A stretch of DNA of 64,000 nucleotides from Phototrophicus methaneseepsis (lineage in GTDB: Bacteria > Chloroflexota > Anaerolineae > Aggregatilineales > Phototrophicaceae): positions 1,550,001-1,614,000 of the forward strand of contig NZ_CP062983.1 in NCBI RefSeq assembly GCF_015500095.1. The letters are read 5' to 3'. This document shows positions 45,985 to 56,297 of the stretch, in pieces; positions within the stretch are counted from its first letter, which is position 1; each line of letters starts with the position of its first letter. The translations under genes were made by a program, and so were the position numbers. The notes under the pieces are model-generated. The model searched no databases and was not told the DNA's origin. It saw nothing but the letters and a program-made list of their open reading frames with translations.

Positions 45985-47709
45985 TTATTGGCCGACGGGT
46001 GTGATGCCGTACAGCATCTGGAAGCCGGAGCCTTCTGGCAGCGGTGATGCATACGGATTATCAGCAGTCGGGAAGCCAGTCCAATGCGTTTCGTTGAATT
46101 CGTAGAATTCGAACGGACGGTACATTAGCGGGATGAGCGGGATATTCTGACGATAGATGGAATCTAACTGCGAGAACAGTTCTGCTTTTTCAGCCGGATC
46201 TGTTGAAGCTGCGGCTGCGTCGAGCAGGTCCGGGACTTCCGCATTGCTGAAGCGTGACCAGTTCCAGAAGGCTGTTTCGCCAAAATCAGGAACGCCACGG
46301 TCATCTAGTGCATCGCGGAAGCGACCCCATGGTGCTGCCGGGCTTGAGCCACCCTGGTCCAGGGACCAGATGAGCAGATCGAAGTCGCCATTGTTACGGC
46401 GGCTGATGATCACCGGTTGTTCAGGATATTCGGTCGTAACATCAATGCCGATTTCCTGCGCACTTTGGGCGACCAGTTCAATCGCTGCGACCCAGTCCGT
46501 CCAACCGAATGTTGCCATTGCGGTGTAGGGGCCAAGCCTCGTGCCATCAGGCAGCACGTAGATGCCATCACTGCCCATGGTTGCGCCAGCGTCTTCTTCC
46601 AGGATGCGGCGAGCTTCGTCTGGGTTATATTCCCAGCCTTCTGCCTCAACTGCTTCTGCGTCGAAGTACTGTTCTTCACCACCACTGGGGATAATCAGGC
46701 TGGCCTGTGCCGGGATGGAGTAGTTAGACATGGCTGTTGCAGCAATCAGCGGATAGTTGATTGCATGGGCCAGTGCACGACGGACATCCACATTATCCAG
46801 ACCAGGCACGGTCGCGTTGATGTGCAGGAATGGAATGGTCCCTGGCAGATAGTATGGTTCTTCATTCAGCCAGGTGTGGACCGGAGCGCCGCTTTCTGCC
46901 ATACGCCAGATCTGCGGGATAAATGTCTGCGAAACATCGACTTCACCACGTTGGAAGGCCAGGTTGGCTTCGTCGTTGCTGTTGAAGATCGGGTGCAGCA
47001 GGTAGGTCGGTGCTGGGGTGCCATAGACATCCATACCCCAATAATTATCGTCGCGTTCCATCACAACGCGCTCAATGCCGAAGTCCATGACCGTATATGG
47101 GCCGGAGCCGACAGGTACATCTTCTTCGACGCTGGAAAGCGGGGTATCGCCAGCAGCACGTTCTGCCCAGATATGTTCTGGCAGAATGCGGATGCGGGTG
47201 AGGAAGTTCTCAAAGAAGCCGATATTCAGTTGATCAGGGTTCAGATCAAATTGAATGGTGCGGTCATCCAGAGCGGTCACGCCGGTGATGTAGTCGAAAA
47301 GTGAACTGTAGGAGAGATCATCATGATCTCTGGCGAGTTCATAGCTGAAGACCACATCTTCGCTGTCGAGGACTTCGCCATCCTGGAAGTGCGTGCCATC
47401 TTGCAGCGTTACAACAGCGGTCGTTTCATCTGTATATTCCAGGCTAGCGCCCAGCACAGGGTCGAGACCACCATTCAGCAAGTTAAAAGCGAACAGGTTT
47501 TCATAAACGAGTTGATGACGACCGCCAGCAGGCCATGTAACATTGCTGGCGAGAGGATTAAATGTGCTCGGTGGCCCCCATTGGAAGCCTGCAATAACGA
47601 GGGTTTCTTCGCGAGGAAGTTCACTTTGTGCCATTGCGGGGGCGATGCCGAGGGCGACAACCAGGAGTGCCACCACAGAGATGAGCCAAAAACGACGTAA
47701 AGCATTCAT
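45985..47709 (-). CDS. Family 5 extracellular solute-binding protein
   Basis: 574 residues from ATG 47709 (AGGAG nine bases upstream; TTG 47715 less likely). Sec signal peptide with a hydrophobic core and APAMAQ-SE cleavage near residue 27. The SBP_bac_5 fold follows (GPPSTFNPLASN, RRALAHAINYPLI). First gene of the second importer. Its ligand is not readable; NamZ and NagA next door suggest amino-sugar or muropeptide oligomers. Confidence 0.93.
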   Translation of the reverse strand: MNALRRFWLISVVALLVVALGIAPAMAQSELPREETLVIAGFQWGPPSTFNPLASNVTWPAGGRHQLVYENLFAFNLLNGGLDPVLGASLEYTDETTAVVTLQDGTHFQDGEVLDSEDVVFSYELARDHDDLSYSSLFDYITGVTALDDRTIQFDLNPDQLNIGFFENFLTRIRILPEHIWAERAAGDTPLSSVEEDVPVGSGPYTVMDFGIERVVMERDDNYWGMDVYGTPAPTYLLHPIFNSNDEANLAFQRGEVDVSQTFIPQIWRMAESGAPVHTWLNEEPYYLPGTIPFLHINATVPGLDNVDVRRALAHAINYPLIAATAMSNYSIPAQASLIIPSGGEEQYFDAEAVEAEGWEYNPDEARRILEEDAGATMGSDGIYVLPDGTRLGPYTAMATFGWTDWVAAIELVAQSAQEIGIDVTTEYPEQPVIISRRNNGDFDLLIWSLDQGGSSPAAPWGRFRDALDDRGVPDFGETAFWNWSRFSNAEVPDLLDAAAASTDPAEKAELFSQLDSIYRQNIPLIPLMYRPFEFYEFNETHWTGFPTADNPYASPLPEGSGFQMLYGITPVGQ

Positions 47710-48634
47710 ATTCAAAAACTCCTATAGATGTAAATAATTTTCGTATGGAAGTTGAATCCCTTTGTGGCCACGAAAAAATACTATTATGGGGATTTCGATG
47801 GTGCAGCCAGCAAATAGACTTCCGACTTAATGTATCTATAAAAGCAATTTATGTTTCTTCGATATGCCTTCCTTTCGTATTTCATTCATAGTTTAAACGA
47901 GATCACCAGAGGCCTATATAGAGAAACGGCTCTCTTCACGGTGCCAGTTATCACTTTCGTAACGAACAAGCCCGCTCACGGCCCCTATCTGCATGACGTG
48001 GGGGCACAATCCTATTTGTTCGTAGGCTGTTACAGTATGCGTCATGAATGTCATGTTCGCGTGTGGAACAAGGATATTCTTAAACAACCGTCTTATGTTG
48101 AACGTAATCAGGACGATAAAATCGTTAAGATCAGGCGCAAAATTGAATATCGCAATGCCGGGAGAGACATCACATGGGGGAATTAAGCGAATGAAAGCGT
48201 CTTTAATCACAACAAAACTAACTTCGGTTACGTGCGAACAAAGCGAACATGTTCGGAAACACTATTTTTCATTACTCCCAATAGTATGTTGAACAGCGTA
48301 TGCTGTCAAGCAATTGGGTGAACGTTCATTGTGCAACCTGTACTATCTAATGATCGCCTCCCATAAGTGAGAAATAATATTTGCTATGAGTTTGTGGCTG
48401 CGATGCGTGTATAGAGTGCTCTTGCTATACGTAAACTGAGTCTATTTTTCTAAAATCGGACTAGGAATTAGGCCTGCTGGAGAAAGTGATATTTGCCGGG
48501 CAGCAAAGGAGAAGGACGCGCAGGTATCGAACAAACTCATTATACCGTGAGTTCGTTTTGCTTCCAACTATTATCTTGTGGTCAAAGTGTTCTTAAAACC
48601 GCCTATAATAGACAAGGATATAAAAGGATAGGCT
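47710..48634. other. Long intergenic region, about 925 bp
   Basis: AT-rich gap between the divergent SBP and kinase genes. Open frames at 47851-48186 (+), 47914-48210 (-) and 48044-48292 (+) overlap each other, lack ribosome-binding sites and look non-coding. It contains CGAAC/GTTCG elements: CGAAC at 48235, the palindrome CGAACATGTTCG at 48244-48255 and TGAACGTTCA at 48319-48328. Confidence 0.5.
48604..48609 (+). promoter_or_regulatory. -10 box of the kinase gene
   Basis: Perfect TATAAT 26 bp before the start codon; no good -35 at standard spacing, so activation by a regulator is possible. Confidence 0.45.
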
Positions 48635-49627
48635 ATGACGCTGATCGTTGGAGAAGTAGTTGACCAATACAAGGTCGTCGATTTTATCGGTGCTGGCGCA
48701 ATCGCTGAGGTTTACCGTGTGCATAATGCCCAAGGTGAGCAGGTCGCGCTCAAGATTCTCAATCCTTCGACTGAAGATGCTACTGTTCTGGCGCGTTTTC
48801 AGCGTGAGGCCGACGTGCTCAAGCAACTTGATCACCCCCACATCATCAAAATATACGATCAAGGTGTTTATGAAGATCGACAGTATATTGTCATGCAGCT
48901 TGCGGAAGGCGGCTGCATGGAAAATACAAGGCAAGCCCTGTCTATGTCGGACGTCGGACGGATAATCACAGAGGTTGCTTTAGCGCTGGATTATGCGCAT
49001 ACGCGCGATATTCTTCATCGCGATATTAAATTAGAGAACATCCTGTTTGATGCGGATGGGCGCACGCTGTTAGCTGATTTTGGCATGGCACGCCCGTTGA
49101 TGGCTGTTTCTGGGCCGACGCGTACCGGGTTTGTCGTGGGCACGCCCCTGTATATGTCACCGGAGCAGTGTAAGGATGAGCCTCTTGATAAGCGAACGGA
49201 TATTTATGCGCTAGGGGTGCTTGCCTACAAACTGCTGACAGGTGTTTTCCCGTTTTATAGCCGGTTGCCCATCGCGATTATGAAGATGCACATCGCGGAG
49301 CTAGCACCTCTTATAACAGAGACCAAGCCAGAGTTACCCCCTGAATTAGATGACATCATTCAGCGTGTGATGGCTAAGCAGCCTGATGACCGCTATCAAT
49401 CCGCAGGGGAATTTGCCAATGCAATACGTCAGGCATTAGGGTTGCCGCCTATCCAATTCCCGGAGCCGGAGCCGACGCCACCAGAGCCAGAAGAAGAACT
49501 TGAGGAGCCCGTGCAACAGGCCCAGCCAACACCCACGCCCTTGATGGTTCTCATCGGCGGCGCGGGTGTGCTGTTGATTATCGTACTGGCTGTCATATTG
49601 CTTGGTGCTATGCAGTCACCTGTTTGA
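48635..49627 (+). CDS. Membrane-anchored Ser/Thr protein kinase
   Basis: 330 residues. Hanks-type kinase domain (about 11-265): glycine loop [12 protein letters not shown] (third glycine is alanine), lysine VALKIL, catalytic loop [13 protein letters not shown] in ADFGMARP, and APE as MSPEQ. A Pro/Glu-rich linker (about 270-300) leads to a C-terminal membrane helix ([22 protein letters not shown]) with almost nothing outside, so there is no external sensor domain. AAAGGA precedes the start. Its 3' end overlaps the convergent hemL by 20 bases. Targets unknown. Confidence 0.94.
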   Translation: MTLIVGEVVDQYKVVDFIGAGAIAEVYRVHNAQGEQVALKILNPSTEDATVLARFQREADVLKQLDHPHIIKIYDQGVYEDRQYIVMQLAEGGCMENTRQALSMSDVGRIITEVALALDYAHTRDILHRDIKLENILFDADGRTLLADFGMARPLMAVSGPTRTGFVVGTPLYMSPEQCKDEPLDKRTDIYALGVLAYKLLTGVFPFYSRLPIAIMKMHIAELAPLITETKPELPPELDDIIQRVMAKQPDDRYQSAGEFANAIRQALGLPPIQFPEPEPTPPEPEEELEEPVQQAQPTPTPLMVLIGGAGVLLIIVLAVILLGAMQSPV

Positions 49628-50918
49628 TGGCCGATTCTGCGGCGTTGAGGGTGGCCTCAAGCGTTTCGATGTCGTGTGCCGCGCTCAGGAAGCCAGCTTC
49701 GAACTGGCTCGGTGCCAAGTAAACGCCCTGTGCCAGCATCGCATGGAAGAATTGGCCGTAACGAGCTGTGTCTGCATATTGTTTGGCTGTGGCGTAATCG
49801 CGGATGTGGGCCTCCGCTTCTTTGAGGAAGTACATGCCGAACATACTCCCTGCCTGACCGATCTGCACCGGTACGCCCTGCGCTTGCATGATCTCGCCCA
49901 GGCCCTCTGTCAGCTTCTGAGCTTGTTCGGCGATGCTGTCGAACACGCCAGGGCGGCGTAATGCCGTGATGGTTGCCAGCCCGGCAGCCATCGCCAGCGG
50001 ATTGCCGGAAAGCGTTCCCGCCTGATACATCGTCCCCGCCGGGGCGACATGCGCCATAATGTCGCGCTTACCTGCATAAGCACCTACAGGTAAACCGCCG
50101 CCGATCACTTTACCCAGGCAGGTAATATCCGGGTCCAGGTTATAGGCTTCCTGTGCGCCCCCCAACCCCACGCGGAACCCTGTCATGACTTCATCTAGAA
50201 TGAGCAGTGCATCATATTCATGGCATAGGTCGATCAAGCCCTGTAAATAGCCTTCTTCCGGCATGACGAAGCCCATATTTGCGGCGATGGGCTCCACAAT
50301 CGCACCCGCAATGGCGTCAGGGTAACGCTCGAACAAATCGCGGACGGCAGCCAGGTCATTGTAAGGGGCGGTCAGGGTGTTCTCTGTTGTGCCACTGGGC
50401 ACGCCGGGAGAATCTGGCAGGCCTAGGGTCGCGACGCCGCTGCCAGCCTGTACCAGCAACATATCGGCATGGCCGTGATAATTCCCGGCGAACTTGATAA
50501 TCTTCTCACGGCCTGTATAAGCACGTGCCAGCCGCAGTGCGCTCATACACGCTTCCGTGCCGCTGTTGACGAAGCGGATCATCTCAATGGATGGCACTGT
50601 ATCAATGACCAGGTCGGCCAGGTCGTTTTCAATAGCCGTTGGCGCGCCGTAGCTGGTGCCTTTAACGGCTGTTTCTGTAATCGCGTTGATGACGGCTTTG
50701 GGCGCATGCCCCAGGACCAGCGGCCCCCACGAGAGCACATAATCCACATAGCGATTGCCATCCACATCCCATAAATAGGCCCCCTGCCCCCGGTCGATGA
50801 AGCGAGGCGTACCGCCGACGCTGCCAAAAGCGCGTACAGGGCTGTTCACGCCGCCGGGGATGAGCTGCTGGGCTTTTTCATAGAGGGCTTCTGATTGGGT
50901 GGTGATCATGCTCGTCAT
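49608..50918 (-). CDS. hemL: Glutamate-1-semialdehyde 2,1-aminomutase
   Basis: 436 residues from ATG 50918, which overlaps the hemY stop by four bases (ATGA); a longer reading to 50987 lies within hemY and is rejected. PLP enzyme with [34 protein letters not shown] and the PLP lysine K270 ([13 protein letters not shown]). It makes 5-aminolevulinate from glutamate semialdehyde supplied by HemA, confirming the C5 route. Last gene of the haem operon. Confidence 0.96.
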   Translation of the reverse strand: MTSMITTQSEALYEKAQQLIPGGVNSPVRAFGSVGGTPRFIDRGQGAYLWDVDGNRYVDYVLSWGPLVLGHAPKAVINAITETAVKGTSYGAPTAIENDLADLVIDTVPSIEMIRFVNSGTEACMSALRLARAYTGREKIIKFAGNYHGHADMLLVQAGSGVATLGLPDSPGVPSGTTENTLTAPYNDLAAVRDLFERYPDAIAGAIVEPIAANMGFVMPEEGYLQGLIDLCHEYDALLILDEVMTGFRVGLGGAQEAYNLDPDITCLGKVIGGGLPVGAYAGKRDIMAHVAPAGTMYQAGTLSGNPLAMAAGLATITALRRPGVFDSIAEQAQKLTEGLGEIMQAQGVPVQIGQAGSMFGMYFLKEAEAHIRDYATAKQYADTARYGQFFHAMLAQGVYLAPSQFEAGFLSAAHDIETLEATLNAAESAIKQVTA

Positions 50919-52402
50919 GCGGATGTCATCCGTTCTTTGTAACTGGCTAAGAGTTTTCCGGCAGTTTGCTGCCCCTGATGTACGCAATCCGGCAGGCCCA
51001 CCCCGCGATAGGGGCTACCTGTGACGTAGAGGCCTTCAGGCAGGGCGGCTTCGATGGCATCCACATGCTTGAGGTGATCGACATCGTACTGTGGGTTGGC
51101 TTGCCACCAACGATAAATACGGTCGAACAGCGGCTCTGCTGTAATGCCTAGCATGGCCTTGAGTTCTGCACGCACCGTCTGGCGCAGCGTATCGTCATCC
51201 ATGTGCATCGTCTCCGCACTGCGCGACCCACCGAAGAAGACGCGCATCAGCACCATACCCTCTGGCGCGCGTTTATCAAATTTAGTCGATGAGATTGTGA
51301 TGGCATTGATGGGGCGTTTTTCGCTGCTGGGGACCAGTAATCCGGCGCCATCTAGCGGCTTGTGGATATCGGCTTCACGATAAGCCAGGGAAATCGTGCC
51401 TGTGCTCACATAGCGGATATTCTCCAACAGGCGCGCTGCTTCTGGGAGCTTCTCCCCTATCAGATCGGCTGTGACGTAAGCGGGTGTCGCCATAACAACG
51501 GCATCAGCCTGGATTTCAGTCCCATCTACCAGCCTGACCAGATAGCCACCTGCCTCCATAGCGACGGATTCAACCGTCGCGTTCAGGCGCAAATCACCTT
51601 GTAGCTGGGCGATCAGCGCTGTAATCAATTCATCTGTGCCACCGTCGAACGAGATGAAGGCTGATAGCGGCTTACTGCCTGCTGGCCTGTTCGCTTTTGC
51701 GGTTTCTCGCTTGCGCTTGCTGGCGAGCATGCCACGTGTCAGGCTGCCGTATTCTTTTTCCAAGGCGCGATAATGGGGGAACGTCGCCATAATGCTCTGG
51801 CGCTCTGCCGAAGCATTATAAATGCCAGCCATCATCGGCTCAGCGAGCTTATCGACGGCTTCCTTACCCAGGCGCCGCCCGACAAACTGCGATAGCGTTT
51901 CGTCCTCGTCGTCCATCCTGGGCGGTATGAGTAAATCCAGCCCCATACGCAGCTTGCCTAATGGCGAGATCAGCGGCGAGGTTACAAATGGCATGAACTG
52001 AGTCGGTACCATCATCATAATGCCATCTGGCATCACGATGGGCTTGCCCTTGCGCAGCACATAGGTCTTGCGCTTGGCATCGTTTGTCCCCAGGAAGTGA
52101 TCTTCCAGGCCGAGCTGGCGCGCCAATTGCAGCGCCCAGGGCTTCTGAGTCAGGAAAGAATCCGGCCCTGCTTCAATGATGAATGCATCACCATCTGTTT
52201 CAACCTGCTCCGACAGCACCTTGCCGCCCCAGCGATCCGCGCTTTCGAGCACGATGTCGTCCAGGACAATGCCTTGCTGCGCAGCCTGCTGCTCCAGGTG
52301 CCATGCTGTGCTCAGGCCCGCGATACCGCCGCCGATGATGACGATGCGCAGCCTATTTTCAGTGATTGTTGCGTCCGTTGTGACATCTGTGGTGGCGTCC
52401 AT
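50915..52402 (-). CDS. hemY: Protoporphyrinogen/coproporphyrinogen oxidase
   Basis: 495 residues. FAD-binding [18 protein letters not shown] at residues 19-36, then [20 protein letters not shown], and a C-terminal FAD segment ([21 protein letters not shown]). Because ChdC and a coproporphyrin-type ferrochelatase are in the same operon, the substrate here is most likely coproporphyrinogen III (the role named CgoX). The start overlaps the hemE stop by one base (TAATG). Confidence 0.93.
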   Translation of the reverse strand: MDATTDVTTDATITENRLRIVIIGGGIAGLSTAWHLEQQAAQQGIVLDDIVLESADRWGGKVLSEQVETDGDAFIIEAGPDSFLTQKPWALQLARQLGLEDHFLGTNDAKRKTYVLRKGKPIVMPDGIMMMVPTQFMPFVTSPLISPLGKLRMGLDLLIPPRMDDEDETLSQFVGRRLGKEAVDKLAEPMMAGIYNASAERQSIMATFPHYRALEKEYGSLTRGMLASKRKRETAKANRPAGSKPLSAFISFDGGTDELITALIAQLQGDLRLNATVESVAMEAGGYLVRLVDGTEIQADAVVMATPAYVTADLIGEKLPEAARLLENIRYVSTGTISLAYREADIHKPLDGAGLLVPSSEKRPINAITISSTKFDKRAPEGMVLMRVFFGGSRSAETMHMDDDTLRQTVRAELKAMLGITAEPLFDRIYRWWQANPQYDVDHLKHVDAIEAALPEGLYVTGSPYRGVGLPDCVHQGQQTAGKLLASYKERMTSA

Positions 52403-53505
52403 TATGCTTTGCTCGCGTTGCTGCTTGTATATTCATGGACGAAATCCACCAGCCGCCGCACATTATCAACAGGGGTCGTGGGCAGGATGCCATGCCCCAG
52501 GTTGAAGATATGCCCCGGCCTGCCAGCTGCCTGGTCCAGGATACCTTGGGCACGCGTTTTCAGCGCTTCCCATGGCGCGAATAATGCGACCGGGTCCAGG
52601 TTGCCCTGGATAGCAACTGAATCACCGAGTTGTGCCCAGGCATCATCCAGACGGATGCGCCAATCAACGCCAATGACGTCACCGCCTGCATCGCGGATAT
52701 GATGCAGCATGCCGTTGGTATTTGTGCCGAAGTGGATCACAGGGACGCCCGCCTGTTTGGCAATATCCAGGGCGCGCTTGCTATAGGGCATGACGTACTG
52801 TGCGTAATCATCCGGGCTGAGTTCACCGACCCAACTATCGAATAGTTGCAGGGCTTGCGCGCCTGCCTGTGCCTGGGCCAGCAGGTAATGGCCGGCTACT
52901 TCGCTGAGTTTGGTCATAAGGGCATGCCATGCATCGGGATGACCCATCATCATGCCTTTGACGTGCTGCCGGTTACGACTGCCGCCACCTTCTACGGCAT
53001 AGCTTGCCAGGGTGAAGGGCGCGCCGCTGAAGCCAATCAGCGGGATGCTCCGGCTGTCTAGTTCAGCCCGGGCCAGCTTAATCGCCTCTAGCGTGAATGA
53101 GAGCGCTTCTTGCGGCGGACGCACAACCAGCCGCTCAACGTCTGCGGCGGCGCGCACAGGGTTATGAATGACCGGGCCTTCACCTTTGACGAATTCCAAT
53201 TCCAGGCCCATGCCTTCCAATGGCGGCAGAATATCGGCGAAGATAATAGCCGCGTCCAGGTCGAAGGCATTGATAGGCTGCATCGTGACTTCGCAAGCCA
53301 GTTCTGGCGTCTTGATGATCTCAAGAATGGTATATTTTTCGCGCAGTGTGCGGTATTCCACCATGTAGCGCCCCGCCTGCCGCATCAGCCAGATTGGAGT
53401 CGCGTCGCTTGCTTCTCGGCGGCAGGCTTTGAGGAAGCGACTCATCTGCAGCGCGTCATTTGTGTTTGTGGAGTCTGTTGTCATGCTGCTCGGCATATTA
53501 TCCAT
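52402..53505 (-). CDS. hemE: Uroporphyrinogen decarboxylase
   Basis: 367 residues. Family motif PIWLMRQAGRYMVEYR near residue 38 and the catalytic aspartate in INAFDLDAAIIFADILPPLEGMG. It decarboxylates uroporphyrinogen III to coproporphyrinogen III. The ATG at 53505 overlaps the hemB stop by eight bases; about 15 extra N-terminal residues make ATG 53493 a possible start too. Confidence 0.95.
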   Translation of the reverse strand: MDNMPSSMTTDSTNTNDALQMSRFLKACRREASDATPIWLMRQAGRYMVEYRTLREKYTILEIIKTPELACEVTMQPINAFDLDAAIIFADILPPLEGMGLELEFVKGEGPVIHNPVRAAADVERLVVRPPQEALSFTLEAIKLARAELDSRSIPLIGFSGAPFTLASYAVEGGGSRNRQHVKGMMMGHPDAWHALMTKLSEVAGHYLLAQAQAGAQALQLFDSWVGELSPDDYAQYVMPYSKRALDIAKQAGVPVIHFGTNTNGMLHHIRDAGGDVIGVDWRIRLDDAWAQLGDSVAIQGNLDPVALFAPWEALKTRAQGILDQAAGRPGHIFNLGHGILPTTPVDNVRRLVDFVHEYTSSNASKA

Positions 53506-54547
53506 TGAGCCACCTCACGGCATCTTTGGCGAAGTACGTCAGGATCATATCGGCACCAGCCCGTTTGATGCTCGTCAGGCTTTCCAGGGCGCAGCGCGGC
53601 AGGTCCAGCCAACCATTGGCAGCGGCGGCGTGCAGCATGGCATATTCCCCGCTGACCTGATAGGCCGCTGTGGGGAGGTCGTATTCGGCGCGCATAGCCG
53701 CCAGAATATCGAGGTAGGGCATGGCTGGTTTGACCATGAGCATATCCGCACCTTCTGCCACATCAAGCGCAATTTCTTTGAGGGCTTCGCGCTTATTGGC
53801 CGGGTCCATCTGGTATTGGCTGCGGTCGCCGAACTGGGGTGGGCTTTCGGCAGCATCGCGGAAAGGCCCATAAAAGCCGCTGGCGTATTTAGCTGCATAG
53901 CTCATGATGCTGATGTGGTCGAAGCCGTTGACATCTAAGGCACCACGAATGGCCCCCACCATGCCATCGATCATGCCGGAGGGCGCGATAATATCCGCTC
54001 CAGCCTGAGCATGCACCACAGAAGCTTCTCCCAGGATGTCTAGCGTGGCATCGTTGAGCAGATAGCCTTCTGGTAGATTGGGCGTGTAGTGTGTATCGCC
54101 GGGTGTGTTGATAATGCCGCAGTGGCCGTGGTTGGTATATTCGCAGAAGCACATATCAGAAATGACGATCATTTCCGGTACGGCGTCTTTAATGGCACGG
54201 ATAGCCGTTGGCACAATGCCGTTGGGATTGCTGTTATCGTGACCACAGGCGTCTTTTTCGTCAGGGATGCCAAAGAGCACCACGGCAGGGATACCCAGGC
54301 TGGCCGCGTCTTTAATCTCCGTCACCAGGGTATCGACAGAAAACTGATACTGCCCTGGCATGGAGGCAATCGGCTTGCGTATATCTTTGCCAGGGCGCAC
54401 GAACAGCGGATAGATGAAGTCATCCGGCGTGAGGATGATCTCTCGTACCATCCGCCGCAGCGTCTCGGTCCGGCGCAGGCGACGGGGCCGCATCGCCGGA
54501 TAAGCCGCGCTGATAGCTTGCTGGCTTGTCTTTTTGAGTGTGTCCAT
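53498..54547 (-). CDS. hemB: Delta-aminolevulinic acid dehydratase
   Basis: 349 residues. Two active-site lysines in MSYAAKYASGF and MLMVKPAMPYLD. The metal loop DMCFCEYTNHGHCG has the three cysteines of the zinc-dependent type. It condenses two 5-aminolevulinates to porphobilinogen. It starts two bases after the hemD stop. Confidence 0.96.
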   Translation of the reverse strand: MDTLKKTSQQAISAAYPAMRPRRLRRTETLRRMVREIILTPDDFIYPLFVRPGKDIRKPIASMPGQYQFSVDTLVTEIKDAASLGIPAVVLFGIPDEKDACGHDNSNPNGIVPTAIRAIKDAVPEMIVISDMCFCEYTNHGHCGIINTPGDTHYTPNLPEGYLLNDATLDILGEASVVHAQAGADIIAPSGMIDGMVGAIRGALDVNGFDHISIMSYAAKYASGFYGPFRDAAESPPQFGDRSQYQMDPANKREALKEIALDVAEGADMLMVKPAMPYLDILAAMRAEYDLPTAAYQVSGEYAMLHAAAANGWLDLPRCALESLTSIKRAGADMILTYFAKDAVRWLNG

Positions 54548-54549
54548 TC

Positions 54550-55350
54550 TTAAATAATTCCGTCTTCGACTGTCGAAAAGTAGTGTTCCAGGGCGTTAAT
54601 GATGCCTTCGAGCGTATGGGTTTGAGGTACCAGCGAGGCATTGAAGCCCATCTGTTGGGCGGTATCGGCGGTTTTTGGCCCGATGCAGACGATACAAACG
54701 TCCTTGAGCAGGGCAACTTCGCCGCCTTCTTGTTGGAGCCTTTCTACAAAATACTGCACAGTGGAGGAACTCGTAAAGGCCACTGCGTCAATTTGTTTTT
54801 CTCGTAACAATGTTACAAGGTCAGCACCGCCTGTGCCGCGTACTGTCTCATACGCTGTGACGGTCTGCACATTCATCCCGGCGGTTGCCAGGGCATTTGC
54901 CAGGGTGGGCCGTGCAATGGCGGATTCCGGCAGCAGCACCTGCTGGCCTGCTTCAGCATCTGTGATGAGCGCATCAGCCAGGGCCTCTGCAATAGCCTCC
55001 TCAGGGAGCACATCTGCACATAAACCAAGTTGCTCTTGTGCTGCATCGGCTGTTGAGGGACCAATCACGGCCAATTTAAAAGGCGCATTTTCCAGAGAAA
55101 GCTTCATGGCATTCAATCGCTGTGCCATGCTGAGGACCGTATTAGCACTAGTTAGGGCCAGCCAATCATAGCGACCTGCTGCGAGGTCGCCCAGGGCTTG
55201 ATCGAGTGTATGCGTCTCTGTTGGCGGAGCAATGGCAATACAAGGATACGGCACCGGGATCGCGCCAGATGCCTTGAGCAGAGCATCAAAATCCGCTGCC
55301 TGGTGGGTGGCGCGGGTATTGATGACCCGCTTGCCGTGTAGCGCGCTCAT
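54550..55350 (-). CDS. hemD: Uroporphyrinogen-III synthase
   Basis: 266 residues of a two-lobed, poorly conserved family; visible features are the N-terminal GKRVINTRATHQAADF, LALTSANTV and VAFTSSSTVQYFVE, each typical of HemD, and CIGPKTADTAQQMGF. It closes and inverts ring D of hydroxymethylbilane. ATGA overlap with hemC confirms the assignment by position. Uroporphyrinogen III made here is also the precursor of sirohaem made by the divergent cys operon. Confidence 0.93.
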   Translation of the reverse strand: MSALHGKRVINTRATHQAADFDALLKASGAIPVPYPCIAIAPPTETHTLDQALGDLAAGRYDWLALTSANTVLSMAQRLNAMKLSLENAPFKLAVIGPSTADAAQEQLGLCADVLPEEAIAEALADALITDAEAGQQVLLPESAIARPTLANALATAGMNVQTVTAYETVRGTGGADLVTLLREKQIDAVAFTSSSTVQYFVERLQQEGGEVALLKDVCIVCIGPKTADTAQQMGFNASLVPQTHTLEGIINALEHYFSTVEDGII

Positions 55351-56297
55351 TCGGCGGCCTCCAATAAAGGCCCTGCGCCCCGGTCAATGGCCTGCTCAGC
55401 GAGTTCTTTGCCAGCATGGAGCGCGTTTTCGATGCGGTCGCCTGTGAACTTTGTCTCGACTTCAATCAGCATCGATCCATCTACAGCACACACGCGTCCA
55501 ATCAGGTCATACATGCCGTTTGGTTGCTTGAGGGCATAGGCAGCCACAGGCACAGAGCACCCACCCCCCAATGCTGCCAGGAAAGCGCGCTCCGCTGTGA
55601 CGGCCATGGCGGTCTCCAGGTGATGAATCGGAGCGAGCGTTTGCAATGATTCGGGCTCATTGCGGCACTGTATACCTAGCGCCCCTTGCCCAGGGGCGGG
55701 CAGCATCTGCTGCGGCGAGAGCACCTCGCTGATGACGTCATCCATGCCCAGGCGGCTTAAACCTGCCTGTGCTAGGACGATCGCATCATAGGGGCCTTCG
55801 TCGTCGAGCGCTTTCTTGACGCGGGTGTCGATGTTGCCGCGCACATCGATAATATGCAGGTCCGGGCGCTGATGCAGTAGCTGTGCGGCACGGCGTCGGC
55901 TGCTGGTGCCGACTGTGGCTTTCTCCGGTAGGGTATCCAGAGTATGGCCTTTGCGGCTAACGAGCACATCAAAGGGTATGGCACGCTCCGGGATGGCCCC
56001 CACAATCAGGCCGTCGGGGTCGTCTGTCGGCAGATCTTTAAGGCTGTGCACCGCATAATCTATCGCGCCGCTGTGCAACTCAGCTTCTAGCTCCGCTGTG
56101 AAGAGGCCCTTACCGCCCAATAATGGCAGCGGCGTATCCAGCACGCGGTCGCCCTGGGTGGTGATGACGGTCACTTCTACTTGTAAATCGGCATGGGCAG
56201 CTTGCAACAGCTCTTGCACGCGGTTGGTCTGCCAGCGTGCCAATTGAGAGCCACGCGTGCCTATAACGACGGTCATGCCTCTATCTGTATCGGTCAT
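55347..56297 (-). CDS. hemC: Porphobilinogen deaminase
   Basis: 316 residues from ATG 56297, overlapping the hemA stop by four bases (ATGA); a longer reading to 56369 lies inside hemA. Motifs: GTRGSQLARWQ, GGKGLFTAELE, AVHSLKDLPT, GTSSRRRAAQLL and the dipyrromethane cofactor cysteine in LGGGCSVPVAAYA. It polymerises four porphobilinogens to hydroxymethylbilane. Confidence 0.96.
   Translation of the reverse strand: MTDTDRGMTVVIGTRGSQLARWQTNRVQELLQAAHADLQVEVTVITTQGDRVLDTPLPLLGGKGLFTAELEAELHSGAIDYAVHSLKDLPTDDPDGLIVGAIPERAIPFDVLVSRKGHTLDTLPEKATVGTSSRRRAAQLLHQRPDLHIIDVRGNIDTRVKKALDDEGPYDAIVLAQAGLSRLGMDDVISEVLSPQQMLPAPGQGALGIQCRNEPESLQTLAPIHHLETAMAVTAERAFLAALGGGCSVPVAAYALKQPNGMYDLIGRVCAVDGSMLIEVETKFTGDRIENALHAGKELAEQAIDRGAGPLLEAAE

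Noticed and set aside
47851-48292. Three mutually overlapping short frames in the 925-bp gap
   Set aside because: They conflict with each other, lack ribosome-binding sites and have no domain-like sequence.
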